64,000 nt of DNA, from assembly GCF_008632455.1 (NCBI RefSeq), contig NZ_CP043929.1, forward strand, positions 310,001 to 374,000, read 5' to 3'. A program made the position numbers and the translations under genes. The notes under the pieces are model-generated. The model had not been told where the DNA came from, did not search any database, and saw only the letters and a list, made by a program, of their open reading frames with translations. Shown here piece after piece: positions 52,678 to 61,486 of this stretch. The DNA is from Methylomonas rhizoryzae (GTDB taxonomy: Bacteria > Pseudomonadota > Gammaproteobacteria > Methylococcales > Methylomonadaceae). Positions within the stretch are counted from its first letter, which is position 1. Every line of letters starts with the position of its first letter.

Positions 52678-55600
52678 TTAAGAATGATGTTGATTGAGCA
52701 AATGCACCAGTGCGTCGAGTATGGCGTTGGCGACCGCATGGGGCGGCAATTGATAAAAGGCTTGCCAGGCCAAGGATACGTTGTCTTCGTATTTGTTTTG
52801 GTAATCCGGGTGGGCTTGCAGCCAGGCGATTCGGACGGCGTGGCCGATCAGGATGTCGGTGACCAATACGTCGTCTATGCGCAGGTCCGGATTGTTTTTC
52901 ATGATGAAGGCCAACGCTCTGAGCGCCTCGACGGTCAGCTGCCGGTAAACCGGAGCCTGGATTTTGTTCAGCACGTGGTTGATGTGCAGTTTGAAGCTTT
53001 GTTCGCCCGGCGTCATTTGCGCAAGCAGGGTTTCGCTGTCTATACGTCGGTTGCTGTTATATTTTTCGCCGAGCATCAGGCCTTTGCAGCGATGCAGCAG
53101 CAGCCAGACGCCGCCGAAGAATTCCTCGTTTTCGCGGCCGAAATTGCCTTGTTGTTCGCGCCAGGCATACCAGTCTTCCGCGTCGCCGACGTGTTTGGGA
53201 TTGATGCTTTCCGGGAAGCGGGCCGAACTGAGGTCGCAGCGGCTGCCGTCGGTTTGCAGGGTTTCCATCCGGCCCAATTGGGTTTCGCTGTTGGCATAAT
53301 CTTCCAAGGTGGCGCGCAACAATTGCAGCACCGCGTGCGGAGGTAGCGCCATGATGGCTTCGAACGCCTCGTCCAGCGATTCGCATTTGGCCAGCCTTTT
53401 TTGCCGGGCGATGATCAATTGCAATATGTGGCCGACGCGAATGGTGTGCATGTCGGCGAACAGGGCGTGATTCAACTTGATCAACATGCCCAGGTAAAGA
53501 ATCAACTCCTGAATCAGTATTTGTTGGCTACCTTCGCCGGGGTTGAAGGCGCGGATGATTTCCAGGATTTGCCAGGAATCGGCGGGTCGGCGCAAGGTGG
53601 CTTTGCCGCTGTAGGCGCGGCCGACGGTCAGGCCGTGTTGGCGGACCAGAATGTCGGTGGCGCTTTGTTCCAGATTGATGTCGTATTTGCCCAATAAACT
53701 GGCGCAACGGCGGATCACCTTCCAAACGTGTCGGTCGGCGGCCCGGCTATAGACTTCTTCCAACAAATCGCAAACCGTAGCCGCCTGACCGAAATCGTTA
53801 CCAAGGCCGCAAGCAAATTCCAAACCGTGCCGTTGCACCAGTAGGTTCAGCACTTCCAGTTGCGCGCACAAATTGCCGTTGCGCCGCAATTCGTCCAGTA
53901 ACAGCGCGTCGTCCGCCAATTCCCATTGGGTCAGCTGCAAACACGAGACGGCTTCGAGCAACTCCGGGTTCGCCGGAAGCACGTTGGCAAATGGCCGTTC
54001 CGGTTCCCGCCAGACGGCGGCGGAAAATTTGAAATCGTGTAAATAGCCGATTTTCTCTTGATAGACCTGAGGAGCCGCGGCGCTTAGCGACTCTAGTTGA
54101 ATGGGGGTGCCCTGCAGATCGCCGCTTTGCAGCTGCTGGATGAAATCGAGCAAGACTTGGCGGCTGTCGCCGGCCAACATGTTGTGTTTGACGTCTATCA
54201 CCATCAGCGGCAAGCCGGGTTTGTCCCAATGCCTGGCGACGTAGGCCAGTTCCAGGCGCAAGCGCTGAATCAGCAGTTGGTTGTCCATCGCCAGATAAAA
54301 ACCTTTTTGGCTGACGAACTGCGGCAGGAATAGCAAGCGCTCGCCGGCGAGCTCGTACAGCTTGGAGGTGGACAAGGTGCGTAGCTGGCGCAACGGACGC
54401 CCGCTCAGCCTCATCCGGTCGTTGCGGCCGACTTGGGTATAGGCGGCAGCCAATTCGCTGGCTTCGCGGACTTGGATAGGGGCTATCTCGGCCCGGGTTT
54501 GGCTGGCGATGCCTAACGCCGCCAATTCGTTTTGCACCTCGGCGTCTTCGGCCAACAGGGCGATTTGCACCCGGGCCGGGTGGCGGCTGTGACGTTGCCG
54601 ATGCCGGCCCAAAGGATCGATGTCGGCAAGGTCGAGAAACCCGTCTTGAACCAAACAGCCCAAGATGAACAGGCTTTGCGCCCATACCAGGGGCACGTTT
54701 TCGTTCGGTTGCCGGGTTTGGCTGTGCGGATCGGTTTTTTCGGCTTCGACCGCATCGGCCGGCACCCAATACAATTCCGGTAGCAACCATTGACCGCGAT
54801 CCTCGACCCGCAAGGCTTCCAATTTGCGTCGGTAGTCGGCGGCGCTGTGCGTATCGCCGTTAAACAAGCCGTTCAGCAACAAGTAACAAAAGAACAGCGG
54901 CCACTCGCATTCGATGTCGGCGAATTGCTTCAACTCGTTCGGTTCGTAATGCAGGCGCTTATGGTCTTCCAGTACGGTTTGATGACCGTCCAGTAAAAAG
55001 CGTTTGCAGCCGTAACGGCCTTGCAGTTTTTCGACGATGGCGGCCTGAGTGCGTTGCCGCAGCTCCGGATCGTCTACCGCGAAGGCCGGAAAGCCGGTGA
55101 CACTCAGGACTGCGGCGTCGACTTCTTTGGAAATGGACTCGCGCGGCAGCAAGGCTTCCAGCGTGATGCGGGTGCGGGCGATGTCGTCGCTGACCACATG
55201 GACGATGGCGCTTTGGCCGCCGTCTTTGCCGAACAGGTTGAAGTTGGCCATGGCTTCCAAGGCCGCTTTGGCCATGCCGATCGAGCTGGCGTTCAATTCG
55301 GCGATGCCGTGATTCATCTTGTTGCCGCGTTCCCAGATGCCGTAATCCGGGGTGCGGTAGGTGCGACTGACGTAATGCACCAGATTTTGTACGAAGTTGA
55401 CTTCGTCCAGGCTGAATACGATGCGCAGTCCGGACTCGGTCATTTGCGCCAGCATCAGCAGAAACAGCGAAGTGGCGTCCAGTTGCAAATGTCCCCATTC
55501 CCGGTCGCCGACCACCACGTTGCCGCTATGCGTGTCGTATTTAGCGTGCAGCGCATCCAAAGGGTCTTGGCTGTGCTTGAATTTCTCCACTTTGTCGGCC

Positions 55601-55944
55601 TGCTTCATCATGGAGGTCAACAAACCGCGCATCAGTTTGACCACGCTTTGTTCGAGTTCGTAACGTCGATCCGCGCGGGCTTCGGCTTTGCGATAGGCCA
55701 GCGCCAAGCCCCAAGCCGCCAAAATGCTGTATACGTTGTCCCTGACCCAGGCGTCGGTGTAGTTGCCGTGCGTGGTGATGGCGGTGCTGGCGGGCAGCAG
55801 GCCGGTGATCCAGTCTTGCCTGTTCAGAATGATGCCCTGAACTTGCCGGTAGTATTCGTCCAAGCCGGAAAGCGTGTCGACCGGCGCGGCGTTTACCGGG
55901 CTAGGCATGGATGCGGTCATTTGACTGAAAAATGGTTTATACAT
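52678..55944 (-). CDS. Large GH15-type / phosphorylase-kinase-alpha-like protein
   Basis: 1,088 residues, ATG at 55944 with GGAG upstream. The N-terminal half is an (alpha/alpha)6 glucan hydrolase-like domain: GLLPASTAITTHGNYTDAWVRDNVYSILAAWGLALAY, HLQLDATSLFLLMLAQM, RTPDYGIWERGNKMNHG, SSIGMAKAALEAM, FEYNELKQFADIECEWPLFF-like region. The C-terminal half resembles the phosphorylase kinase alpha/beta subunits. Similar bacterial proteins exist without an assigned substrate; glycogen-related hydrolysis or regulation is likely, supported by adjacent glk. No signal peptide is seen, so it is cytoplasmic. Confidence 0.85.
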   Translation of the reverse strand: MYKPFFSQMTASMPSPVNAAPVDTLSGLDEYYRQVQGIILNRQDWITGLLPASTAITTHGNYTDAWVRDNVYSILAAWGLALAYRKAEARADRRYELEQSVVKLMRGLLTSMMKQADKVEKFKHSQDPLDALHAKYDTHSGNVVVGDREWGHLQLDATSLFLLMLAQMTESGLRIVFSLDEVNFVQNLVHYVSRTYRTPDYGIWERGNKMNHGIAELNASSIGMAKAALEAMANFNLFGKDGGQSAIVHVVSDDIARTRITLEALLPRESISKEVDAAVLSVTGFPAFAVDDPELRQRTQAAIVEKLQGRYGCKRFLLDGHQTVLEDHKRLHYEPNELKQFADIECEWPLFFCYLLLNGLFNGDTHSAADYRRKLEALRVEDRGQWLLPELYWVPADAVEAEKTDPHSQTRQPNENVPLVWAQSLFILGCLVQDGFLDLADIDPLGRHRQRHSRHPARVQIALLAEDAEVQNELAALGIASQTRAEIAPIQVREASELAAAYTQVGRNDRMRLSGRPLRQLRTLSTSKLYELAGERLLFLPQFVSQKGFYLAMDNQLLIQRLRLELAYVARHWDKPGLPLMVIDVKHNMLAGDSRQVLLDFIQQLQSGDLQGTPIQLESLSAAAPQVYQEKIGYLHDFKFSAAVWREPERPFANVLPANPELLEAVSCLQLTQWELADDALLLDELRRNGNLCAQLEVLNLLVQRHGLEFACGLGNDFGQAATVCDLLEEVYSRAADRHVWKVIRRCASLLGKYDINLEQSATDILVRQHGLTVGRAYSGKATLRRPADSWQILEIIRAFNPGEGSQQILIQELILYLGMLIKLNHALFADMHTIRVGHILQLIIARQKRLAKCESLDEAFEAIMALPPHAVLQLLRATLEDYANSETQLGRMETLQTDGSRCDLSSARFPESINPKHVGDAEDWYAWREQQGNFGRENEEFFGGVWLLLHRCKGLMLGEKYNSNRRIDSETLLAQMTPGEQSFKLHINHVLNKIQAPVYRQLTVEALRALAFIMKNNPDLRIDDVLVTDILIGHAVRIAWLQAHPDYQNKYEDNVSLAWQAFYQLPPHAVANAILDALVHLLNQHHS

Positions 55945-55956
55945 GGGACTCCGGCG

Positions 55957-56523
55957 CTAGGCCTTGGGTAAAGTCACTCCCAGCTGTCCTTGGTACTTGC
56001 CGCCTCTGTCCTTGTAAGAGGTTTCGCACACTTCGTCGCTGCCGATAAACAGCATCTGCGCGACGCCTTCGTTGGCGTATATTTTCGCCGGCAGCGGCGT
56101 GGTATTGGAGAACTCCAAGGTGACGTGGCCTTCCCATTCAGGCTCCAGGGGGGTGACGTTGACGATAATCCCGCAGCGGGCGTAAGTGGATTTGCCCAGG
56201 CAGATGACCAACACGTCGCGCGGAATTCGAAAATACTCCACCGTGCGCGCCAACGCAAACGAATTCGGCGGGATAATGCAAACGTCGGAATGGACGTCGA
56301 CGAAACTGCCTTGGTCGAAGTCTTTCGGATCGACGATGGTCGAGTTGATATTGGTGAAAATTTTGAATTCGTTGGAGCAACGGACGTCGTAGCCGTAACT
56401 GGATGTGCCGTAGGAGATGATGCGGCCTTGCGAGGATTCGCGAATTTGGCCGGCTTGAAACGGTTCTATCATGCCGTGCCGCTCGGCCATGCGGCGTATC
56501 CATTTGTCAGATTTGATGCTCAT
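55957..56523 (-). CDS. dcd: dCTP deaminase
   Basis: 188 residues, typical length. It contains SQGRIISYGTSSYGYDVR near residue 31, the DVCIIPPNSFALARTVEYFRIPRDVL segment, GKSTYARCGIIVNVTPLEPEWEGHVTLEFSNT with the catalytic Glu, and YQGQLGVTLPKA at the end. It makes dUTP for thymidylate synthesis. It lies 12 bp upstream of the GH15-type gene on the same strand. Confidence 0.96.
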   Translation of the reverse strand: MSIKSDKWIRRMAERHGMIEPFQAGQIRESSQGRIISYGTSSYGYDVRCSNEFKIFTNINSTIVDPKDFDQGSFVDVHSDVCIIPPNSFALARTVEYFRIPRDVLVICLGKSTYARCGIIVNVTPLEPEWEGHVTLEFSNTTPLPAKIYANEGVAQMLFIGSDEVCETSYKDRGGKYQGQLGVTLPKA

Positions 56524-56625
56524 GTTGCGGGTGCTGGTTATTCGATGGAATGAGTCGCCAACATAGCATATTTTCCCGGCGCAAAGCGCACCGGCGTCGC
56601 TTTATCAACGCCGGTGCCGGCCGGT

Positions 56626-57093
56626 TTAATGGGCGTGCTCCGGCGGGTTTTCCGTTACGTCGGTCCGGCGCAGAACATAGCGGCTGGCTAGCTCGCCGGT
56701 GTAGGCTTTGCCGTGGTCGTCCAACTGCATCAATTGGCCGTCCCCGATTCGGTATTGGTGGGTGTCGCCGGCTTTGCGCGGGGTCAGAGAAATCGTCTGG
56801 CTGGCTTCGTCCACGCTGTATTTGCCTTTCTCGACGAAATCGCGCGGCGACCTGCCGACGTACTGGGTGATCAGAATATAGCTGCCGTTTTTGTTCAGCG
56901 CTAACGAGGTTTTCAAGCCCATGCAATCGGCGCAGGGTAAAAAACCGTTGTATATGCCGGGCCAATCCATTTTTTTAGCGGGGTGATGCGCTTCGTCGTG
57001 GGGTGCGGATTGAGCCGAAGCGTTGCCGCAAAGCAAGCCCGAGGCCAGAATCAGTGCTGAAATCGATTTTAGGGTGGTAGTGATTAGCTGCAT
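56626..57093 (-). CDS. NlpE-like copper-resistance/envelope protein
   Basis: 155 residues from the ATG at 57093 (the longer frame to 57240 runs antisense to nothing conserved). A signal peptide (to ASA near residue 27) precedes GIYNGFLPCADCMGLKTSLALNKNGSY, the NlpE N-terminal signature with the CxxC pair at 54 and 57. No lipobox cysteine is seen at the signal cleavage site, so it may be soluble periplasmic. It may sense copper or envelope stress. Confidence 0.82.
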   Translation of the reverse strand: MQLITTTLKSISALILASGLLCGNASAQSAPHDEAHHPAKKMDWPGIYNGFLPCADCMGLKTSLALNKNGSYILITQYVGRSPRDFVEKGKYSVDEASQTISLTPRKAGDTHQYRIGDGQLMQLDDHGKAYTGELASRYVLRRTDVTENPPEHAH

Positions 57094-57196
57094 AAATGTC
57101 TCACAATTTTTCGGACTACAGTGCGAGGGTTGAAACAAGCCGGCCGTTCGAACAAACCGCCGGCGGAAGCGGAGTATGCAAAGGTTTGCGCGGACG

Positions 57197-58702
57197 TCAT
57201 CGGCGCTTGCCTCCGCCCAGCAAGGAGCCCAACACGCCACGGATGATTTGTTTGCCGACTTCCTGGCCTATGCTGCGGGCGGCGCTTTTGGCGGCGGCTT
57301 CCAATACGCCTTCGCGGCGGCGGCTACGTTTGCCGGTGGTATTGCCGCCGAGCAGTAGATCGGTCAAACCGAAATCGCCGTCGCTCTCGGCCGGCTGCCG
57401 TTGTTCGCGGGATGAATTAGTCCGATCTGGTTCCGCGCGCTGTTTCAGGATTTCGTACGCCGATTCCCGGTCCAGTGCTTGTTCGTAATGCCCGAATATC
57501 GGCGAATCGGCGATAAGCTGACGGCGCTCGCCGGCCGTCAGTGGGCCGACTTGCGAATGCGGCGGCCTGATCATCGCGCGTTCGACCGGGCAGGGGATGC
57601 CGTTTTCGTCCAGAAACGACACCAGAGCTTCGCCAACCCCAAGTTCGGTCAGTGCCGTTTCGACGGCTAAATCGGGATTGCTGCGAAAGGTTTGCGCAGC
57701 GGCTTTGACGGCTTTTTGATCGCGCGGCGTGAAGGCACGCAATGCGTGCTGTACCCGGTTGCCGAGTTGGCCGAGCACGTTATCCGGAATATCCAGGGGA
57801 TTTTGGCTGACGAAATAAACCCCTACGCCTTTGGAGCGGATCAAGCGCACCACGTGTTCAATCTTCTGTAGCAGCGCGGTCGGTGCGTCGTTGAACAACA
57901 GATGGGCTTCATCGAAAAAGAACACCAGCTTTGGTTTATCCGGATCGCCGGCTTCCGGCAAATTTTCGAATAATTCCGATAATAGCCACAACAGTACGGT
58001 GGCGTAAATTTGGGGCGAGTTGTACAAGGTTTCGGCGGCCAGAACGTTGACCACGCCGCGGCCATCGACGGTTTGCAGCAGGTCGTTGAAATCCAGGGCC
58101 GGTTCACCGAACAATTTGTCGCCGCCTTGTTGTTCCAGCTGCAGCAAGCCGCGCTGGATCGCGCCGACGCTGGCGGCGGAGATACTGCCGTATTCGTCGC
58201 GCAACTGTGTTGCGTGTTCGGCTGCGTATTGCAGTATGGCGCGCAGGTCTTTCAAATCCAACAGCAACCAGCCTTGGTCGTCGGCGATTTTGAACACCGC
58301 GTTGAGCACACCGGCTTGGGTGTCGTTCAGGTTGAGCATGCGTCCCAACAATAAAGGCCCCATGTCGGAAATCGTGGCGCGAAGCGGATGCCCGTCTTTT
58401 CCGAACACGTCCCAAAACAGCACCGGCACGTTTCGGTAGTCGAAGTCTGAAAGCGCCAGCGCCTCCACCCGGGCGGCGATTTTGGCGTTGCCGCCGCCGG
58501 TTTTGCCGAGGCCGGACAGGTCGCCCTTGACGTCGGCCATGAAAACCGGCACACCCAAGTCGGAAAATCCTTCCGCCATGGTTTGCAGGGTAATGGTTTT
58601 GCCGGTACCGGTCGCGCCGGCAATCAAGCCGTGGCGGTTGGCCATGCCGGGCAGCAAGTGGATGGGTTTGTCGGTTTGCGCGACTGACAGCGGTTGGCTC
58701 AT
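57197..58702 (-). CDS. HerA-like ATPase (DUF853/YjgR family)
   Basis: 501 residues. Walker A is GATGTGKTITLQT near residue 29, and FMADVKGDLSGL follows. Walker B is LVFFFDEAHLLF near 261, the arginine-finger region is GVGVYFVSQNPLDIPDNVLGQLGNRVQHALRAFTPRDQKA, and the family C-terminus is ARSIGQEVGKQIIRGVLGSLLGGGKRR. It is a hexameric motor-type ATPase of unclear role and stands alone here. The first ATG at 58702 fits the family length. Confidence 0.9.
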   Translation of the reverse strand: MSQPLSVAQTDKPIHLLPGMANRHGLIAGATGTGKTITLQTMAEGFSDLGVPVFMADVKGDLSGLGKTGGGNAKIAARVEALALSDFDYRNVPVLFWDVFGKDGHPLRATISDMGPLLLGRMLNLNDTQAGVLNAVFKIADDQGWLLLDLKDLRAILQYAAEHATQLRDEYGSISAASVGAIQRGLLQLEQQGGDKLFGEPALDFNDLLQTVDGRGVVNVLAAETLYNSPQIYATVLLWLLSELFENLPEAGDPDKPKLVFFFDEAHLLFNDAPTALLQKIEHVVRLIRSKGVGVYFVSQNPLDIPDNVLGQLGNRVQHALRAFTPRDQKAVKAAAQTFRSNPDLAVETALTELGVGEALVSFLDENGIPCPVERAMIRPPHSQVGPLTAGERRQLIADSPIFGHYEQALDRESAYEILKQRAEPDRTNSSREQRQPAESDGDFGLTDLLLGGNTTGKRSRRREGVLEAAAKSAARSIGQEVGKQIIRGVLGSLLGGGKRR

Positions 58703-58902
58703 GTAGGCATCCGGAAAAATTTTCGCTAAACCATAGCATGCTTGAGTGATTTTCGGCAGCTAACCGTTGCAGAAAGCTGCTTATCGACGTCACCCGGAAT
58801 CGGCGCGGAGCATGCGACTGACTCGCACGGTTTGGGCTAAAGCCGTCCGGTTTTGAGATGCCGGGAATCATAACCGCGTTACGGGATTACGGCCCCTGCG
58901 GG

Positions 58903-58935
58903 AACCCGGCTCAGCCCTGTCTGAGCCGGGTTTTT
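58903..58935 (+). terminator. Strong hairpin with T run upstream of glyQ
   Basis: Perfect 12-bp arms AACCCGGCTCAG (58903-58914) and CTGAGCCGGGTT (58921-58932) run into TTTTT. It is oriented to stop + strand transcription, yet no + strand gene lies upstream. It is either an attenuator for glyQ or the end of a small RNA in 58740-58900. Confidence 0.8.
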
Positions 58936-58939
58936 CCGT

Positions 58940-58945
58940 TATAAT
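58940..58945 (+). promoter_or_regulatory. Probable -10 element for the glyQ operon
   Basis: TATAAT directly after the hairpin, 35 bp before the glyQ GTG. No good -35 was found at 17 bp spacing, where the hairpin lies. The call rests on the perfect -10 match and its position. Confidence 0.5.
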
Positions 58946-58979
58946 CGCGCCACTTTTCATCAATTTATGTGGACGTAAC

Positions 58980-59882
58980 GTGTCGACTAACAACGATGTC
59001 TCAACTTTTCAAGGCTTGATTCTGACTCTGCAACAATATTGGTCCGAGCAAGGCTGCGTTTTGTTACAACCCTTGGATCAGGAAGTGGGAGCGGGTACTT
59101 TTCATCCGGCCACTTTCCTACGTGCCATAGGACCGGAGCCTTGGAACTCGGCTTACGTGCAACCGTCGCGTCGCCCGACCGACGGCCGTTACGGCGAAAA
59201 CCCCAACCGTTTGCAGCATTATTACCAGTATCAGGTGGTGATGAAGCCGTCGCCGGACAACATCCAGGAGCTGTATCTGGGGTCGCTACGCCATCTGGGC
59301 TTGGATTTGCTGGAGCACGACATCCGTTTCGTCGAGGACAACTGGGAATCGCCAACCCTGGGCGCCTGGGGCTTGGGCTGGGAGGTCTGGTTGAACGGCA
59401 TGGAAGTCACGCAGTTTACCTACTTCCAGCAAGTCGGCGGTTTGGAATGCAAGCCGGTGACCGGCGAGATTACCTATGGCCTGGAACGCATCGCGATGTA
59501 TCTACAAGGCGTGGAATCGGTGTTCGATCTGGTCTGGACCCGCGGCCCGCAGGGTGTGGTGACTTACGGCGACGTGTTCCACCAAAACGAGGTGGAGATG
59601 TCGGCTTTCAACTTCGAACACGCCAACGTCGAATTCCTGTTCCAATGCTTCGATACCTTCGAAGCGGAATGCCAAAAACTGCTCGAACAAAACCTGCCCT
59701 TGCCAGCCTATGAAATGGTCTTGAAAGCGTCCCACTCGTTTAACCTGCTCGATGCGCGCCACGCCATCTCGGTCACCGAACGCCAGCGTTATATCTTGCG
59801 GGTGCGGAATCTGGCCAAGTCGGTCGCCGAAGCCTACTATGCCCGGCGGGAGAGTTTGGGTTTTCCGATGTGTATTAGTTAA
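58980..59882 (+). CDS. glyQ: Glycine--tRNA ligase, alpha subunit
   Basis: 300 residues, GTG start, with the class II signature regions of the bacterial heterotetrameric enzyme: TFQGLILTLQQYWSEQGCVLLQPLDQEVGAGTFHPATFLRAIGPEPWN, YVQPSRRPTDGRYGENPNRLQHYYQYQV, and GLECKPVTGEITYGLERIAMYLQGV. It forms glycyl-tRNA together with GlyS, whose gene is normally adjacent but here lies 1.6 kb downstream. Confidence 0.97.
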   Translation: MSTNNDVSTFQGLILTLQQYWSEQGCVLLQPLDQEVGAGTFHPATFLRAIGPEPWNSAYVQPSRRPTDGRYGENPNRLQHYYQYQVVMKPSPDNIQELYLGSLRHLGLDLLEHDIRFVEDNWESPTLGAWGLGWEVWLNGMEVTQFTYFQQVGGLECKPVTGEITYGLERIAMYLQGVESVFDLVWTRGPQGVVTYGDVFHQNEVEMSAFNFEHANVEFLFQCFDTFEAECQKLLEQNLPLPAYEMVLKASHSFNLLDARHAISVTERQRYILRVRNLAKSVAEAYYARRESLGFPMCIS

Positions 59883-59893
59883 ACGGAATTAAC

Positions 59894-60946
59894 GTGAGCG
59901 TATTTTTCAATTCGGTACAAATTCGCAACTTCAAGTCGCTGAAAGATGCGACTTTGCAGGATTGCAAGCGGATTAACGTGCTGATTGGGAAGCCGAATGT
60001 CGGTAAGTCGAATATTTTGGAGGCGATTGGGCTATTTTCGTTGCCTTATGTCAAATACAACAAAAGCAAGAAAATTACTCAGTTTGTAAAGCTGGAAAAT
60101 CTTGCGGAGATGTTTTTTGATGGTAATACAGAAAATGCCATTGAAATTCATGCTGACGATGGAAGTGTCTGTTTTGCAAGGTATTTAAGATCCCCGCCAA
60201 ACCATCATGAGAGCGTCGAGATTGATATTAATTTAAAATCACATATTGAAAACATAAGCCCACGCTCAAAAATTGGTTACGAAGAACATTCGTTCTCTAT
60301 ATACCATGACTTAAAATATCATGCTCTTTACAATAGAAAGAACATAGGCTCGAAAGTAAAATACTTTAAATTTCCTGATAAATTTTCGTTTAAGCCATAT
60401 TCATATATTTCAGGATTAGTGCCGCCAAGCGGCGAAAATATTCTAGACTTGGCGCAAAAAGAACCTCTTAAAAAAGAGATTTTAATGCTGTTTGAAGAAT
60501 ATAAGCTTAATTTGTTATTCGACAGAACAGGTCACACTTTAAGAATTGTAAAAATCCTGAGCAACGATTCAATCGCGTCGTTTCCATTCAGTTCTATTTC
60601 TGATACTTTGCAACGCATGGTGTTTTTTAAAACCGCGATTTCCTCAAACACCGATTCAATCCTGCTATTCGAAGAACCTGAAGCCCACTGCTTCCCGCCG
60701 TATATCGCTCATATCACCCAGGAAGTCATTGCTGCCGAAAGCAATCAATTTTTCATTGCAACTCACAGCCCCTATGTAATGAATGATTTTCTTGAACGTG
60801 ATAGGAATGAATTAGCGGTATTTATTATCGACTATCAAAATGGGCAAACGGTGATTAATCGCTTAACCGATACCGAATTAAACGAAGTCTACGATTACGG
60901 CATAGACGTGTTTTTTAACTACGAGCGATTCACGCAACATGGATAA
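59894..60946 (+). CDS. AAA family ATPase (OLD/RecF-like), inserted between glyQ and glyS
   Basis: 350 residues. The start reads VQIRNFKSLKDATLQDCKRINVLIGKPNVGKSNILEAIGLF with Walker A at 32-40. After an AT-rich middle come a signature-like SSISDTLQRMVFF, Walker B SILLFEEPEAHCFPP near 255, and the H-loop FFIATHSPYVMNDFL. This is the single-polypeptide ABC-type ATPase seen in OLD, PARIS AriA and retron/Septu-type defence proteins. It begins 11 bp after glyQ, overlaps the next gene by 8 bp, and is more AT-rich than its neighbours. Confidence 0.85.
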   Translation: MSVFFNSVQIRNFKSLKDATLQDCKRINVLIGKPNVGKSNILEAIGLFSLPYVKYNKSKKITQFVKLENLAEMFFDGNTENAIEIHADDGSVCFARYLRSPPNHHESVEIDINLKSHIENISPRSKIGYEEHSFSIYHDLKYHALYNRKNIGSKVKYFKFPDKFSFKPYSYISGLVPPSGENILDLAQKEPLKKEILMLFEEYKLNLLFDRTGHTLRIVKILSNDSIASFPFSSISDTLQRMVFFKTAISSNTDSILLFEEPEAHCFPPYIAHITQEVIAAESNQFFIATHSPYVMNDFLERDRNELAVFIIDYQNGQTVINRLTDTELNEVYDYGIDVFFNYERFTQHG

Positions 60947-61463
60947 TCATATTTTGCCGGAGTGCTATCTGGACACTATGTTGACGGAAACCTTGGTGAA
61001 ACCTGTTTCCGGCTATAACCACCAGAAAGGCTGTAGTACCGTAACGAGCAAAATGCAAAACTGTAAAAGCCTCAAAGATAGTTTTGCCGTCGGCATATTG
61101 GATGACGACAAGAAACAAACGCCCTATTTAAACGAATTGAAATTGCTTGCGAACAAATCGGGGTTAAGGCTTTATAAGCATCCGCAAAAGCACCATTATC
61201 TGATTTTGCATCCGCCTATCGAACAATGGATATTGGATGAGGCAAAATCGGCCAATATCGATTTAAGCGCCTACGATTTACCCGACGAACGAAGTGCGTT
61301 GCAAAAACAAACCAAAACGGCCACCAGCAAACACGATTCGCGATTCAAACGGTTATTTCGCGATTTGAAAGCCGGCGACAGTTTTAATCGGTTATCGAAT
61401 TGGCTCTGTTATTTAAAACAGCATCCCTACGATGCCTGTATCGAACATTTACAACACCTATAA
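60939..61463 (+). CDS. TOPRIM-like partner of the AAA ATPase
   Basis: 174 residues. The N-terminus has acidic residues (ILPECYLDTMLTETLV: E8, E17), then AVGILDDDKKQ with D55-x-D57. A glutamate followed by a DxD on a hydrophobic strand is the TOPRIM pattern used by OLD and AriB nucleases. This is a motif-level reading; no named family is recognised. The 8-bp overlap with the ATPase gene means the two are co-translated, like a split OLD or a PARIS-type AriA/AriB pair. It ends 23 bp before glyS, so it should ride on the glyQS transcript. Confidence 0.55.
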   Translation: MDNHILPECYLDTMLTETLVKPVSGYNHQKGCSTVTSKMQNCKSLKDSFAVGILDDDKKQTPYLNELKLLANKSGLRLYKHPQKHHYLILHPPIEQWILDEAKSANIDLSAYDLPDERSALQKQTKTATSKHDSRFKRLFRDLKAGDSFNRLSNWLCYLKQHPYDACIEHLQHL

Positions 61464-61486
61464 ACTTTGCACCATAGGCAAACGCT

